From the NCBI GenBank assembly GCA_030427765.1, contig JAUICS010000137.1, positions 1 to 5,154 on the forward strand: a DNA stretch of 5,154 nt. Reading direction: 5' to 3'. Source of the DNA: Alphaproteobacteria bacterium. Lineage in GTDB: Bacteria; Pseudomonadota; Alphaproteobacteria; Micavibrionales; Micavibrionaceae. The notes beneath the pieces are model-generated. The model was not told where the DNA came from and searched no databases. It saw only the letters and a list, made by a program, of their open reading frames with translations. This document shows, one piece after another, positions 1 through 5,154 of this stretch. Numbering within the stretch: position 1 is the stretch's first letter; each line of letters opens with the position of its first letter. Position numbers and translations under genes: made by a program.

Positions 1-7
1 AGGAAAA

Positions 8-13
8 AAGGGG
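8..13 (+). promoter_or_regulatory. Ribosome binding site of gshA
   Basis: AAGGGG lies 5 bases before the ATG at 19 and resembles the Shine-Dalgarno core. An alternative AGGA at 1-4 is 14 bases away, which is too far. The GGGG is also the left arm of the short palindrome GGGGTCCCC (10-18) that abuts the start codon. Confidence 0.6.
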
Positions 14-18
14 TCCCC

Positions 19-1308
19 ATGTTAAAAAAATCCGATTTAATCGCAGATATGGCATCAGGCTGTAAACCACGGCAAAATTGGCGCGTTGGTGTCGAACACG
101 AACAATTCGTATTCAATAAACAGACAAAATTACCTGTACCATACGAGGGCAACCCTGGTATTCGCAAACTTCTGAACAGAATGAAGGAACGTTTTTATTG
201 GGACCCGATCTTTGAAGGGGAAAACCCGATTGCCCTTAAAAAAGGCACAATGATGTTGACGCTTGAGCCCGGCGGCGCTGTTGAGTATTCCGGCTCACCA
301 ATGAAAACACTTTCCGACATTGAAGCCGAATATTCCATTTATCTTGATCATCTTCATAATGTTTGTAATGAACTCGGTATAGGTATTCAGGCCGTTGGTA
401 TGCATCCGGATTGGACGCATGACCAGATGCCTCAAATGCCGAAAAGCCGCTATAGCATCATCGAAAATTACTACAACAACTTACCGCGCAAACGTAACGA
501 AGTGGCGATCATGTACCGTTCCTGTACGGCGCAAGTCGGGCTGGATTACGGTAGTGAAATTGACATGGTTCGCAAGCTTCGCGTTTCACTGGCATTGCAG
601 CCCGTTGTTGTTGCATTGTTTGCGAACTCACACCGTTTTGAAGGCAAGAATACCGGTAAGGCAAGTTACCGTTCATATTCATGGAACCGTTATGACTCGG
701 ACCGTGCAGGAATCCTGCCGTTTGTGTTTGAAGATGGTATGTCGTTCGAACGTTATATTGATTTTCTATTGGACACGCCGATGCTTGTTACAACACGTGA
801 TGGCAAAAATGTGGATTTGACCGGACGGTCATTCCGTAAGTTTATGGAGGGTAATTTGCCTGAAATGAATGGGGAATGTGCAACTATGAACGATTGGCAG
901 GAGCATATGTCATGTGTGTTTCCGGAGGTTCGTCCGAAGCATTATCTTGAAATGCGCGGTGCCGATAGCGGTACGCCAGAAGATGTTATGGCGCTTGCGG
1001 CGTTCTGGGTTGGTCTGTTATATGACTCGGATGCGCTTTGTAATGCGTATGAAATTATCGAAGACTGGTCGATTGAGATGCACCACAAACTGCGTGAAGA
1101 TGTGCCGCATAACGGTTTGGAGACCGATCTGTGGTCCGGTATGAATATGCGCCGTTTTGCCCGTGAAATTCTGCGTATCGCCGAAGATGGCCTGATCAAC
1201 AATCCTGTTGAGGATGGTTCCGAAAAATACCTTGATGTCTTATGGCGTAAACTTAATAAGGGAACGCGCAGCGTTTACAGTACTACGCAAACGCGTTTGC
1301 GGGCCTAA
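19..1308 (+). CDS. gshA: Glutamate-cysteine ligase (gamma-glutamylcysteine synthetase), plant/alphaproteobacterial type
   Basis: This cytoplasmic enzyme joins L-glutamate and L-cysteine with ATP to make gamma-glutamylcysteine, the first and usually rate-limiting step of glutathione synthesis. The 429 residues carry the conserved blocks of the GCS2/plant-type family in order: VGVEHEQF (23-30), the LTLEPGG..EYSG block (81-92) with acidic residues typical of metal/ATP binding, MHP (128-130), YRSCTAQVGLD (166-176), ALFANS (199-204), SYRSYSW (216-222), PFVFEDG (234-240), YLEMRGAD (309-316) and AFWVGLLYD (328-336). From memory, family members run about 430-460 residues, so this one looks full length. 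The N-terminus (GCKPRQNW at 14-21) aligns with family members close to their start, which supports the ATG at 19. An AAGGGG ribosome-binding sequence sits 5 bases upstream. The next step, gshB, is not in the window. Downstream it converges with the zinc hydrolase gene. The family call is secure; activity is inferred from conservation. Confidence 0.95.
   Translation: MLKKSDLIADMASGCKPRQNWRVGVEHEQFVFNKQTKLPVPYEGNPGIRKLLNRMKERFYWDPIFEGENPIALKKGTMMLTLEPGGAVEYSGSPMKTLSDIEAEYSIYLDHLHNVCNELGIGIQAVGMHPDWTHDQMPQMPKSRYSIIENYYNNLPRKRNEVAIMYRSCTAQVGLDYGSEIDMVRKLRVSLALQPVVVALFANSHRFEGKNTGKASYRSYSWNRYDSDRAGILPFVFEDGMSFERYIDFLLDTPMLVTTRDGKNVDLTGRSFRKFMEGNLPEMNGECATMNDWQEHMSCVFPEVRPKHYLEMRGADSGTPEDVMALAAFWVGLLYDSDALCNAYEIIEDWSIEMHHKLREDVPHNGLETDLWSGMNMRRFAREILRIAEDGLINNPVEDGSEKYLDVLWRKLNKGTRSVYSTTQTRLRA
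1286..1301. repeat. 16-bp perfect palindrome at the gshA 3' end
   Basis: CGCAAACGCGTTTGCG is identical to its own reverse complement. It lies inside the last codons of gshA, a few bases before the stop. As RNA it could fold into a 6-bp stem (CGCAAA/TTTGCG) with a CGCG loop, on either strand. No T-run follows on either side, so it is not a canonical intrinsic terminator. It could still pause or protect the ends of the convergent transcripts, or simply be coding sequence (residues TTQTRLRA). Confidence 0.5.
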
Positions 1309-1322
1309 TACAGCAAATAGGC

Positions 1323-2249
1323 TTACGCTGCTTTGCTGGCAAAGGGTTCTTCCATTTTTCCGATAAACATCCAGTCACCACCGATTTCCGGTTCGTGGCG
1401 TGGCATCAGGATGAATGAATCATAAGGGGCCTTTATGACTGTCCCGTCATCATTGTAAATTAACGGCGTGTCTTTTTTGACAAGGTCCATGTGTTTAAAC
1501 ACTTTGGCCGAATGCCCCTCTTTTTCTTTGATGTAGGCGATTTCATATTTATGCCAGCTGATATGTTCTGGGGGTGTGTTTAATGCCTTGCGTTCAATAA
1601 AACGAGTATCTGCCATATCAAGGAATTGCACGGCGTTGATAAGTGATTCAAATGCAACAAGCTGACATCGGTCATGCTGGAATTTCTGGCCGCATTCAAT
1701 CACAATGCCGACACCGCCTGTTTGTCTAATGTATTCGCCAGTTCCAATGGAAAATGGCTCGCTTCTCGCATCTGCAATTGTATTTGAAAAATTCCAGCAA
1801 ATTTCCGGGCATCCGATACTGACCGACAATTCTTTTTCCAGTATATTATGCGGTGCGCAGGATACATATGCGGTTTCACCGCCTTCGTATGCATGAAGAT
1901 CAATCAGAATATCTGCATCCGCAAGGAGAGGGCATAGGGCATTGCAGATGAAATCTTCATGTGTTTTTGGTTTTTTATAGATACGCATATTGCGGTTCAG
2001 ATCACGGTCGATGCACCGTTCGGATTTATTGAATGCCCGCAGGTTTACAACAGGAATAGCGGTGATTTTCCCTTTCGTGAGTGTGATTTTCGATTGTTCC
2101 AGATAGGTCATGAATTCATGAATGCCGTAGACCGTACCCTTTTCATTGCCGTGTATACTTCCGGTAATAATGACATTCGGTCCGGGGCATCCGGAATCAT
2201 ATATATGGACATCCAGCTGGGCGTTTTGTTGTCGGCGGAATAGGTTCAT
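1323..2249 (-). CDS. Succinylglutamate desuccinylase/aspartoacylase-family zinc hydrolase (M14-like)
   Basis: This is a predicted cytoplasmic zinc-dependent amidohydrolase of the AstE/AspA family, which removes acyl groups from N-acylated amino acids such as N-acetylaspartate or N-succinylglutamate. The 308 residues hold the expected metal and catalytic set: GSIHGNE (30-36) giving zinc ligands His33 and Glu36, DRDLNRN (81-87) with the substrate-binding Asn-Arg, DLHA (117-120) giving zinc ligand His119, and GIVIECGQ (181-188) with the likely catalytic Glu185. The C-terminal part (about 225-300) resembles the family's beta-rich domain, with DDGTVIKAPYDSFILMP at 267-283. No signal peptide is visible. 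The start is bounded because an in-frame stop lies six codons upstream with no other start between. No Shine-Dalgarno sequence precedes the ATG. It does not sit in an arginine-succinyltransferase (ast) operon, so AstE is not favoured. The substrate cannot be told from the sequence. Confidence 0.85.
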   Translation of the reverse strand: MNLFRRQQNAQLDVHIYDSGCPGPNVIITGSIHGNEKGTVYGIHEFMTYLEQSKITLTKGKITAIPVVNLRAFNKSERCIDRDLNRNMRIYKKPKTHEDFICNALCPLLADADILIDLHAYEGGETAYVSCAPHNILEKELSVSIGCPEICWNFSNTIADARSEPFSIGTGEYIRQTGGVGIVIECGQKFQHDRCQLVAFESLINAVQFLDMADTRFIERKALNTPPEHISWHKYEIAYIKEKEGHSAKVFKHMDLVKKDTPLIYNDDGTVIKAPYDSFILMPRHEPEIGGDWMFIGKMEEPFASKAA

Positions 2250-2298
2250 AATTTTGTTTGCTGATTAAAATGTTTAACGTTAGATCATCGCATATTGA

Positions 2299-2327
2299 TG
2301 TATACCAAAAATATGGATGTTTTTCAT
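2299..2327 (-). promoter_or_regulatory. Candidate promoter for the zinc hydrolase gene
   Basis: On the minus strand, ATGAAA (complement of 2322-2327; 4/6 match to TTGACA) and TATACA (complement of 2299-2304; 4/6 match to TATAAT) are 17 bases apart. A TGG precedes the -10 as in extended -10 promoters. It would give a 5' leader of roughly 40-45 bases before the ATG at 2249. The region is AT-rich, so a chance match is quite possible. Confidence 0.3.
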
Positions 2328-2359
2328 TGATAATTAATGAGTCCTGAACCTAATGGAGG

Positions 2360-3754
2360 TTAGGCAAAAAATTCGGCGTCTTGCTCTTCTTTTGTGGCAA
2401 CTTCGAATTCGCCAAGGCTATCCAGAGTCTTTTGTATGGTTGCCGCCAGCTCGGGATTCATTTTGTTCTTATCGATGATATCCAGTAAATCCATCAATGT
2501 GACGGTGGCGCCGCCGCGACGTCTGCGCATCACGATTTTTGCGAGAACATAGACATCTTCTGCCAGATGATCTTTATGCTCCTCAAACTGAAATTTCGCA
2601 AACTGACCGCCGGTGGCAATCTGGTGCGGGGCTTGCTCAAACGATTCATAGGCGATTTGTAGGGCGTGCGCACACCATCCAAACGCAATGCCCTGTGCCA
2701 GATCAAGATTTTGTTTGTCGGCCATGTCTTTGAAGGGTTTCGGGTCGATATGTTCACGTGTTTTGAACATCACATTCCGGAATGTCATGTTGACCGCATT
2801 TTCATGGTTGGCCATGATAACGTCTTGTTTGGCAAATGCGTTGTATGTTTGGTCGCATTTTTCCATCGGCGGGGGGGTTACCCGCAAAATTTCGGCAATC
2901 AAATCCGCGTGTGACCGCACTTTCGGGTTTGGTGATAAATCAATGGCCGTTCCCAAAACGTCCTCGATATTATGCCCGAACCATAGCATTGTTTGTGTCT
3001 GTTCACAGAATGATGCCCATTCTTCGAGTGATTCATCATCAAAGAGAACGCTTACATATTCGGCGAGCGTGAGTGATTTTTGTATGGGATCAAGCTCTTG
3101 AATTTGCTCGGTTTGCAATATTTTCCATCCAATCTGTGTGGCCTCCATCGCAATGGGGTAGGGGTAATATTCCGGATAATTGTCCGGTGTCACTGAAATA
3201 ACGTGTTTTGCACGGATGCGGGCGACTTCCTTGATTGCCTTTTTGTAATCCATGCATTTCAACATAAAGACGCTAAACAGATCGGCTTGCAGGTTACGCC
3301 GCAAATTTGCCCGTGAATTTACGTTTGCGATGTATATTTCTGTCCCTTTTTGATCATCGATCGCGCCGGTTATGAAGGCATCATAGATATCAAGAACCTG
3401 AAACATATGATGATATAGAAATGCCTCTGGCCGTGGACTTTTTTCAAGCTCGTCAATATTACATACGATGAATGCCAGTGATTTCGGCGTTGACGACATG
3501 AAGCTCGATTTTTGCTTGGGCTCTTTTACGATACCCAGAAACCCCTCCGGTACCTTGTCAATGTAATGGCGAAGCAGGTTCTTGGCCTCAATATGTGCCG
3601 GATGTGATTGTACAATCGGCGAATTTATAACTGTCTGCGTATTCCATTCATGCGTTTCATACCCCGTAAAGACGATATCGAGATCGGGTAGGAACTGCCG
3701 AAGCTGTTCCTTGATAATCGTCGCATATTCTTCAAAAACGGTATATTTATCCAT
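2360..3754 (-). CDS. Hypothetical protein, 464 residues, no family recognised
   Basis: I do not recognise this protein. It is a long intact frame with a normal, soluble-looking composition and no signal peptide or obvious membrane segment. The N-terminal part (about 1-100) alternates helix and short hydrophobic strands (DLDIVF at 24-29, SLAFIVCNID at 92-101). A helix LYHHMFQVLDIYDAF (113-127) is followed by LRRNLQADLFSVFML (151-165). This two-helix layout faintly recalls minimal zinc proteases but lacks HExxH. A tyrosine/proline-rich stretch, NYPEYYPYP, lies at 192-200. The second half looks mostly helical, includes GWCAHALQIAYESFEQ (359-374) and a run of four arginines at 410-413, and ends in an acidic tail. 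The ATG at 3754 is the only start before an in-frame stop upstream, and it has no Shine-Dalgarno sequence. The gene is divergent from fabI and lies 110 bases upstream of the zinc hydrolase on the same strand. It is real by length and coding character; its function is unknown. Confidence 0.85.
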   Translation of the reverse strand: MDKYTVFEEYATIIKEQLRQFLPDLDIVFTGYETHEWNTQTVINSPIVQSHPAHIEAKNLLRHYIDKVPEGFLGIVKEPKQKSSFMSSTPKSLAFIVCNIDELEKSPRPEAFLYHHMFQVLDIYDAFITGAIDDQKGTEIYIANVNSRANLRRNLQADLFSVFMLKCMDYKKAIKEVARIRAKHVISVTPDNYPEYYPYPIAMEATQIGWKILQTEQIQELDPIQKSLTLAEYVSVLFDDESLEEWASFCEQTQTMLWFGHNIEDVLGTAIDLSPNPKVRSHADLIAEILRVTPPPMEKCDQTYNAFAKQDVIMANHENAVNMTFRNVMFKTREHIDPKPFKDMADKQNLDLAQGIAFGWCAHALQIAYESFEQAPHQIATGGQFAKFQFEEHKDHLAEDVYVLAKIVMRRRRGGATVTLMDLLDIIDKNKMNPELAATIQKTLDSLGEFEVATKEEQDAEFFA

Positions 3755-3865
3755 ATGAATTGAGGGCTGAAATATCTCTTTACACTCGCATTATGCAATG
3801 AAGAAGTTTCAGATTGGTTAAAGAACGGGATGAGGGCGCGATGTTTATTCGATTTCCACTGGACC

Positions 3866-3892
3866 TTGCCCTAGAAATATGTAGATTATAAC
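3866..3892 (+). promoter_or_regulatory. fabI: Candidate promoter for fabI
   Basis: TTGCCC (3866-3871, preceded by C as in the alphaproteobacterial CTTG motif) and TATAAC (3887-3892, 5/6 match to TATAAT) are 15 bases apart, slightly short of the usual 16-18. It would place transcription start near 3899 and give a leader of about 30 bases ahead of the ATG at 3929. It is the best match in the 174-base divergent spacer, judged by eye. Confidence 0.4.
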
Positions 3893-3915
3893 CCAGTTAA
3901 ATTTCTATCTTTGAC

Positions 3916-3919
3916 GGAG
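3916..3919 (+). promoter_or_regulatory. fabI: Ribosome binding site that sets the fabI start
   Basis: GGAG sits 9 bases before the ATG at 3929. The same bases fall inside the longer reading that would begin at TTG 3911, so they argue for the ATG and against the TTG. Confidence 0.75.
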
Positions 3920-3928
3920 CATTTTCTT

Positions 3929-4786
3929 ATGAGCGATATTCAAAGCAATATCCTTAAGGGTAAAAAAGGTTTAATCATGGGCGTTGCCAATGATCGTTCT
4001 ATTGCCTGGGGTATAGCAAACCAAGCCTACCAAAACGGTGCCGAACTGGCCCTGACATATCAGGGGGAGGCTATGGCGAAGCGTGTGCTGCCGCTTGCCG
4101 AGAAACTGGGTACAAAACTGACTGTTCCTTGCGATGTTACCGATGAAGAATCCGTTGAAAAAACGTTTGAAACAATCAAAAGTGAATGGGGGGAGCTTGA
4201 TTTCCTTGTCCACGCCATTGCGTTCTCCGATAAATCGGAACTTGATGGATTGTATCTTGATACAACACGCCAGAATTTTCTGAACACTATGGATATTTCC
4301 GTTTATTCCTTTACATCCGTGGCGCAGAAGGCCGTTCCATTGATGAAAGAGGGCGGAAGCCTATTAACACTAACTTATTACGGTGCGGAACGTGTGATGC
4401 CGCATTACAACGTGATGGGTGTCGCAAAGGCTGCGTTGGAAGCGTCCGTGCGTTATCTTGCCGCTGACCTGGGTCCAAAGAACATCCGCGTAAATGCCAT
4501 TTCCGCCGGCCCAATCAAAACACTGGCCGCCAGCGGTATCGGTGATTTTCGTTATATCCTAAAATGGAATGCCTTGAACGCGCCATTGCGCCGTAACGTT
4601 ACGATTGAAGAGGTTGGTCAGTCCGGCGTATTTCTCCTTAGTGAGATGGGCGCCGGTGTTACGGGTGAAATTATGCATGTTGATTCCGGTTATCATACGG
4701 TTGGTATGTGTTCGGTTGACAGTGCGGCCGAAACGGCGGAGCTTCTTCAGTCGATATCCCCTGATAAAAAGGATGAGGCCGCTTAA
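3929..4786 (+). CDS. fabI: Enoyl-[acyl-carrier-protein] reductase (NADH), FabI
   Basis: FabI performs the last reduction of each type II fatty acid elongation cycle, turning trans-2-enoyl-ACP into acyl-ACP with NADH in the cytoplasm. The 285 residues form one short-chain dehydrogenase domain. Visible are the FabI-type nucleotide-binding loop GVANDRSIAWGIA (18-30), CDV (68-70) near the adenine pocket, HAIAFSDK (95-102), the catalytic Tyr160 and Lys167 in YNVMGVAK (Y-x6-K, as expected for FabI), the extra conserved tyrosines 150-151, the AGPIKTLAASGI block (193-204) of the substrate-binding loop, and GEIMHVDSGYH (247-257). Length is slightly above the roughly 260-residue family norm because of a C-terminal tail. 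The frame is open back to TTG 3911, but ATG 3929 has a well-spaced GGAG and gives the usual short N-terminus. The next gene starts immediately after its stop, suggesting one operon. Confidence 0.96.
   Translation: MSDIQSNILKGKKGLIMGVANDRSIAWGIANQAYQNGAELALTYQGEAMAKRVLPLAEKLGTKLTVPCDVTDEESVEKTFETIKSEWGELDFLVHAIAFSDKSELDGLYLDTTRQNFLNTMDISVYSFTSVAQKAVPLMKEGGSLLTLTYYGAERVMPHYNVMGVAKAALEASVRYLAADLGPKNIRVNAISAGPIKTLAASGIGDFRYILKWNALNAPLRRNVTIEEVGQSGVFLLSEMGAGVTGEIMHVDSGYHTVGMCSVDSAAETAELLQSISPDKKDEAA
4775..4778 (+). promoter_or_regulatory. Ribosome binding site for the gene after fabI
   Basis: GAGG within GGATGAGG lies inside the last fabI codons, 8 bases before the ATG at 4787. It supports that start over the in-frame ATG at 4799 and fits translational coupling across the TAAATG junction. 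Confidence 0.65.
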
Positions 4787-5154
4787 ATGTCCGGTTTAAT
4801 GCTCACCGCAGAGGTCCTGCGCGAGCATTTTAAGGCGGCCGCCATGTGCGAGTTTGAGGTCGAAACTCCCGACCTTGTCGATGATTACAGTTTTCAGCGT
4901 AATTTCGATAACGTATTCGGGTATATCCGCAACGGGTATGACGGGCACGAACGCCTTGTCCATAAATTTATGGGCGGTATGTGCGGGACATCCGCAGGAA
5001 TGTTGCGGGATTATCTAACGGATTATCTAAGGGCGGCGGGTTATGATTTTTCGTTTTGTACCGTGTCCTCACCTTTTCGAAACAGCTTCTTTCATGTCTA
5101 TAATCTGGTGCGTAACAGTGCAGGTGACGTTATCCTGATTGACCTATCGGCAGG
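4787..5154 (+). CDS. Partial gene: transglutaminase/papain-like cysteine hydrolase candidate (3' end beyond window)
   Basis: The frame starts at the ATG directly after the fabI stop codon and stays open for 122 codons to the window edge, so only the N-terminal part is seen. It begins MSGLMLTAEV. GGMCGTSAGMLRDYL (63-77) places Cys66 at the start of a helix. FFHVYNLV (101-108) supplies His103 and VILIDLSA (115-122) supplies Asp119. The order and spacing (37 then 16 residues) match the Cys-His-Asp triad of the transglutaminase-like core, where a GxC helix, an HxW/Y-N strand and an ID strand recur. From this I infer a thiol hydrolase or transferase of that fold. The exact family and substrate are unknown, and no signal peptide is visible. 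Coupling to fabI suggests co-expression but does not prove a role in lipid metabolism. That a gene exists here is fairly secure; the fold is a pattern-based inference. Confidence 0.75.
   Translation, partial: MSGLMLTAEVLREHFKAAAMCEFEVETPDLVDDYSFQRNFDNVFGYIRNGYDGHERLVHKFMGGMCGTSAGMLRDYLTDYLRAAGYDFSFCTVSSPFRNSFFHVYNLVRNSAGDVILIDLSA

Noticed and set aside
10..18. GGGGTCCCC palindrome next to the gshA start codon, possible regulatory hairpin or operator
   Set aside because: With a single central base it cannot form an RNA hairpin of useful size, and a 9-base palindrome is not enough to claim an operator. The upstream context is cut off by the window edge.
395..820. 141-codon frame overlapping gshA in another frame
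   Set aside because: Composition is rich in Arg, Cys, Trp and Thr with no family motif, and gshA in this stretch is strongly conserved.
2325..2339. CATTGATAATTAATG imperfect palindrome in the 110-base gap
   Set aside because: AT-rich sequence with a mismatch; it is short and overlaps the candidate promoter, with nothing tying it to a known operator.
2347..2361. AACCT-AATGG-AGGTT hairpin at the end of the 464-residue gene, possible terminator
   Set aside because: The stem is only 5 bp and no T-run follows on the minus strand, so it does not qualify as an intrinsic terminator.
2688..3101. 137-codon plus-strand frame antisense to the 464-residue protein
   Set aside because: It lies wholly inside the longer minus-strand gene, has an erratic Cys/Ser/Arg-rich composition and no recognisable motif or ribosome binding site. 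It reads as a shadow frame.
3790..3795. CATAAT on the minus strand as a -10 box for the 464-residue gene
   Set aside because: No acceptable -35 element lies 15-19 bases upstream of it, so I do not call a promoter.
3761..3837. TGAGGGC repeated at 3761-3767 and 3831-3837, 70 bases apart, in the divergent spacer
   Set aside because: A single 7-base repeat is expected by chance at this scale, and the flanks do not extend the match. The second copy doubles as the SD-like sequence of the short frame at 3841.

Overview
The window looks like ordinary chromosomal DNA from a bacterium, most likely an alphaproteobacterium. The evidence is the plant/alphaproteobacterial form of glutamate-cysteine ligase and an alphaproteobacterial-looking FabI. 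Base composition looks moderate (mid-40s % GC by eye, not computed). Genes are tightly packed, with intergenic gaps of 14, 110 and 174 bases and one gap of zero. I see no tRNA, rRNA, insertion sequence, CRISPR array, phage gene or attachment site.

Layout. (1) 19-1308 (+): gshA, glutamate-cysteine ligase, the first step of glutathione synthesis. (2) 1323-2249 (-): an aspartoacylase/succinylglutamate desuccinylase-family zinc hydrolase, convergent with gshA; the two stop codons are only 14 bases apart. (3) 2360-3754 (-): a 464-residue protein I do not recognise, upstream of the hydrolase on the same strand. (4) 3929-4786 (+): fabI, NADH-dependent enoyl-ACP reductase, divergent from the unknown gene across a 174-base spacer. 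(5) 4787 to the window edge (+): the first 122 codons of a gene whose ATG directly follows the fabI stop codon (TAAATG). It shows a Cys-His-Asp pattern like a transglutaminase/papain-type cysteine hydrolase.

How the genes relate. gshA and fabI are housekeeping genes with recognisable ribosome binding sites. The two minus-strand genes have none. The hydrolase and the unknown gene could be co-transcribed, but the 110-base gap has room for a separate promoter and contains a candidate one. The fabI-orf5 junction looks translationally coupled, with a Shine-Dalgarno sequence inside the last fabI codons. The items most worth following up are the cysteine-hydrolase-like partial gene behind fabI and the unrecognised 464-residue protein. 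Nothing here amounts to a clearly new multi-gene system.
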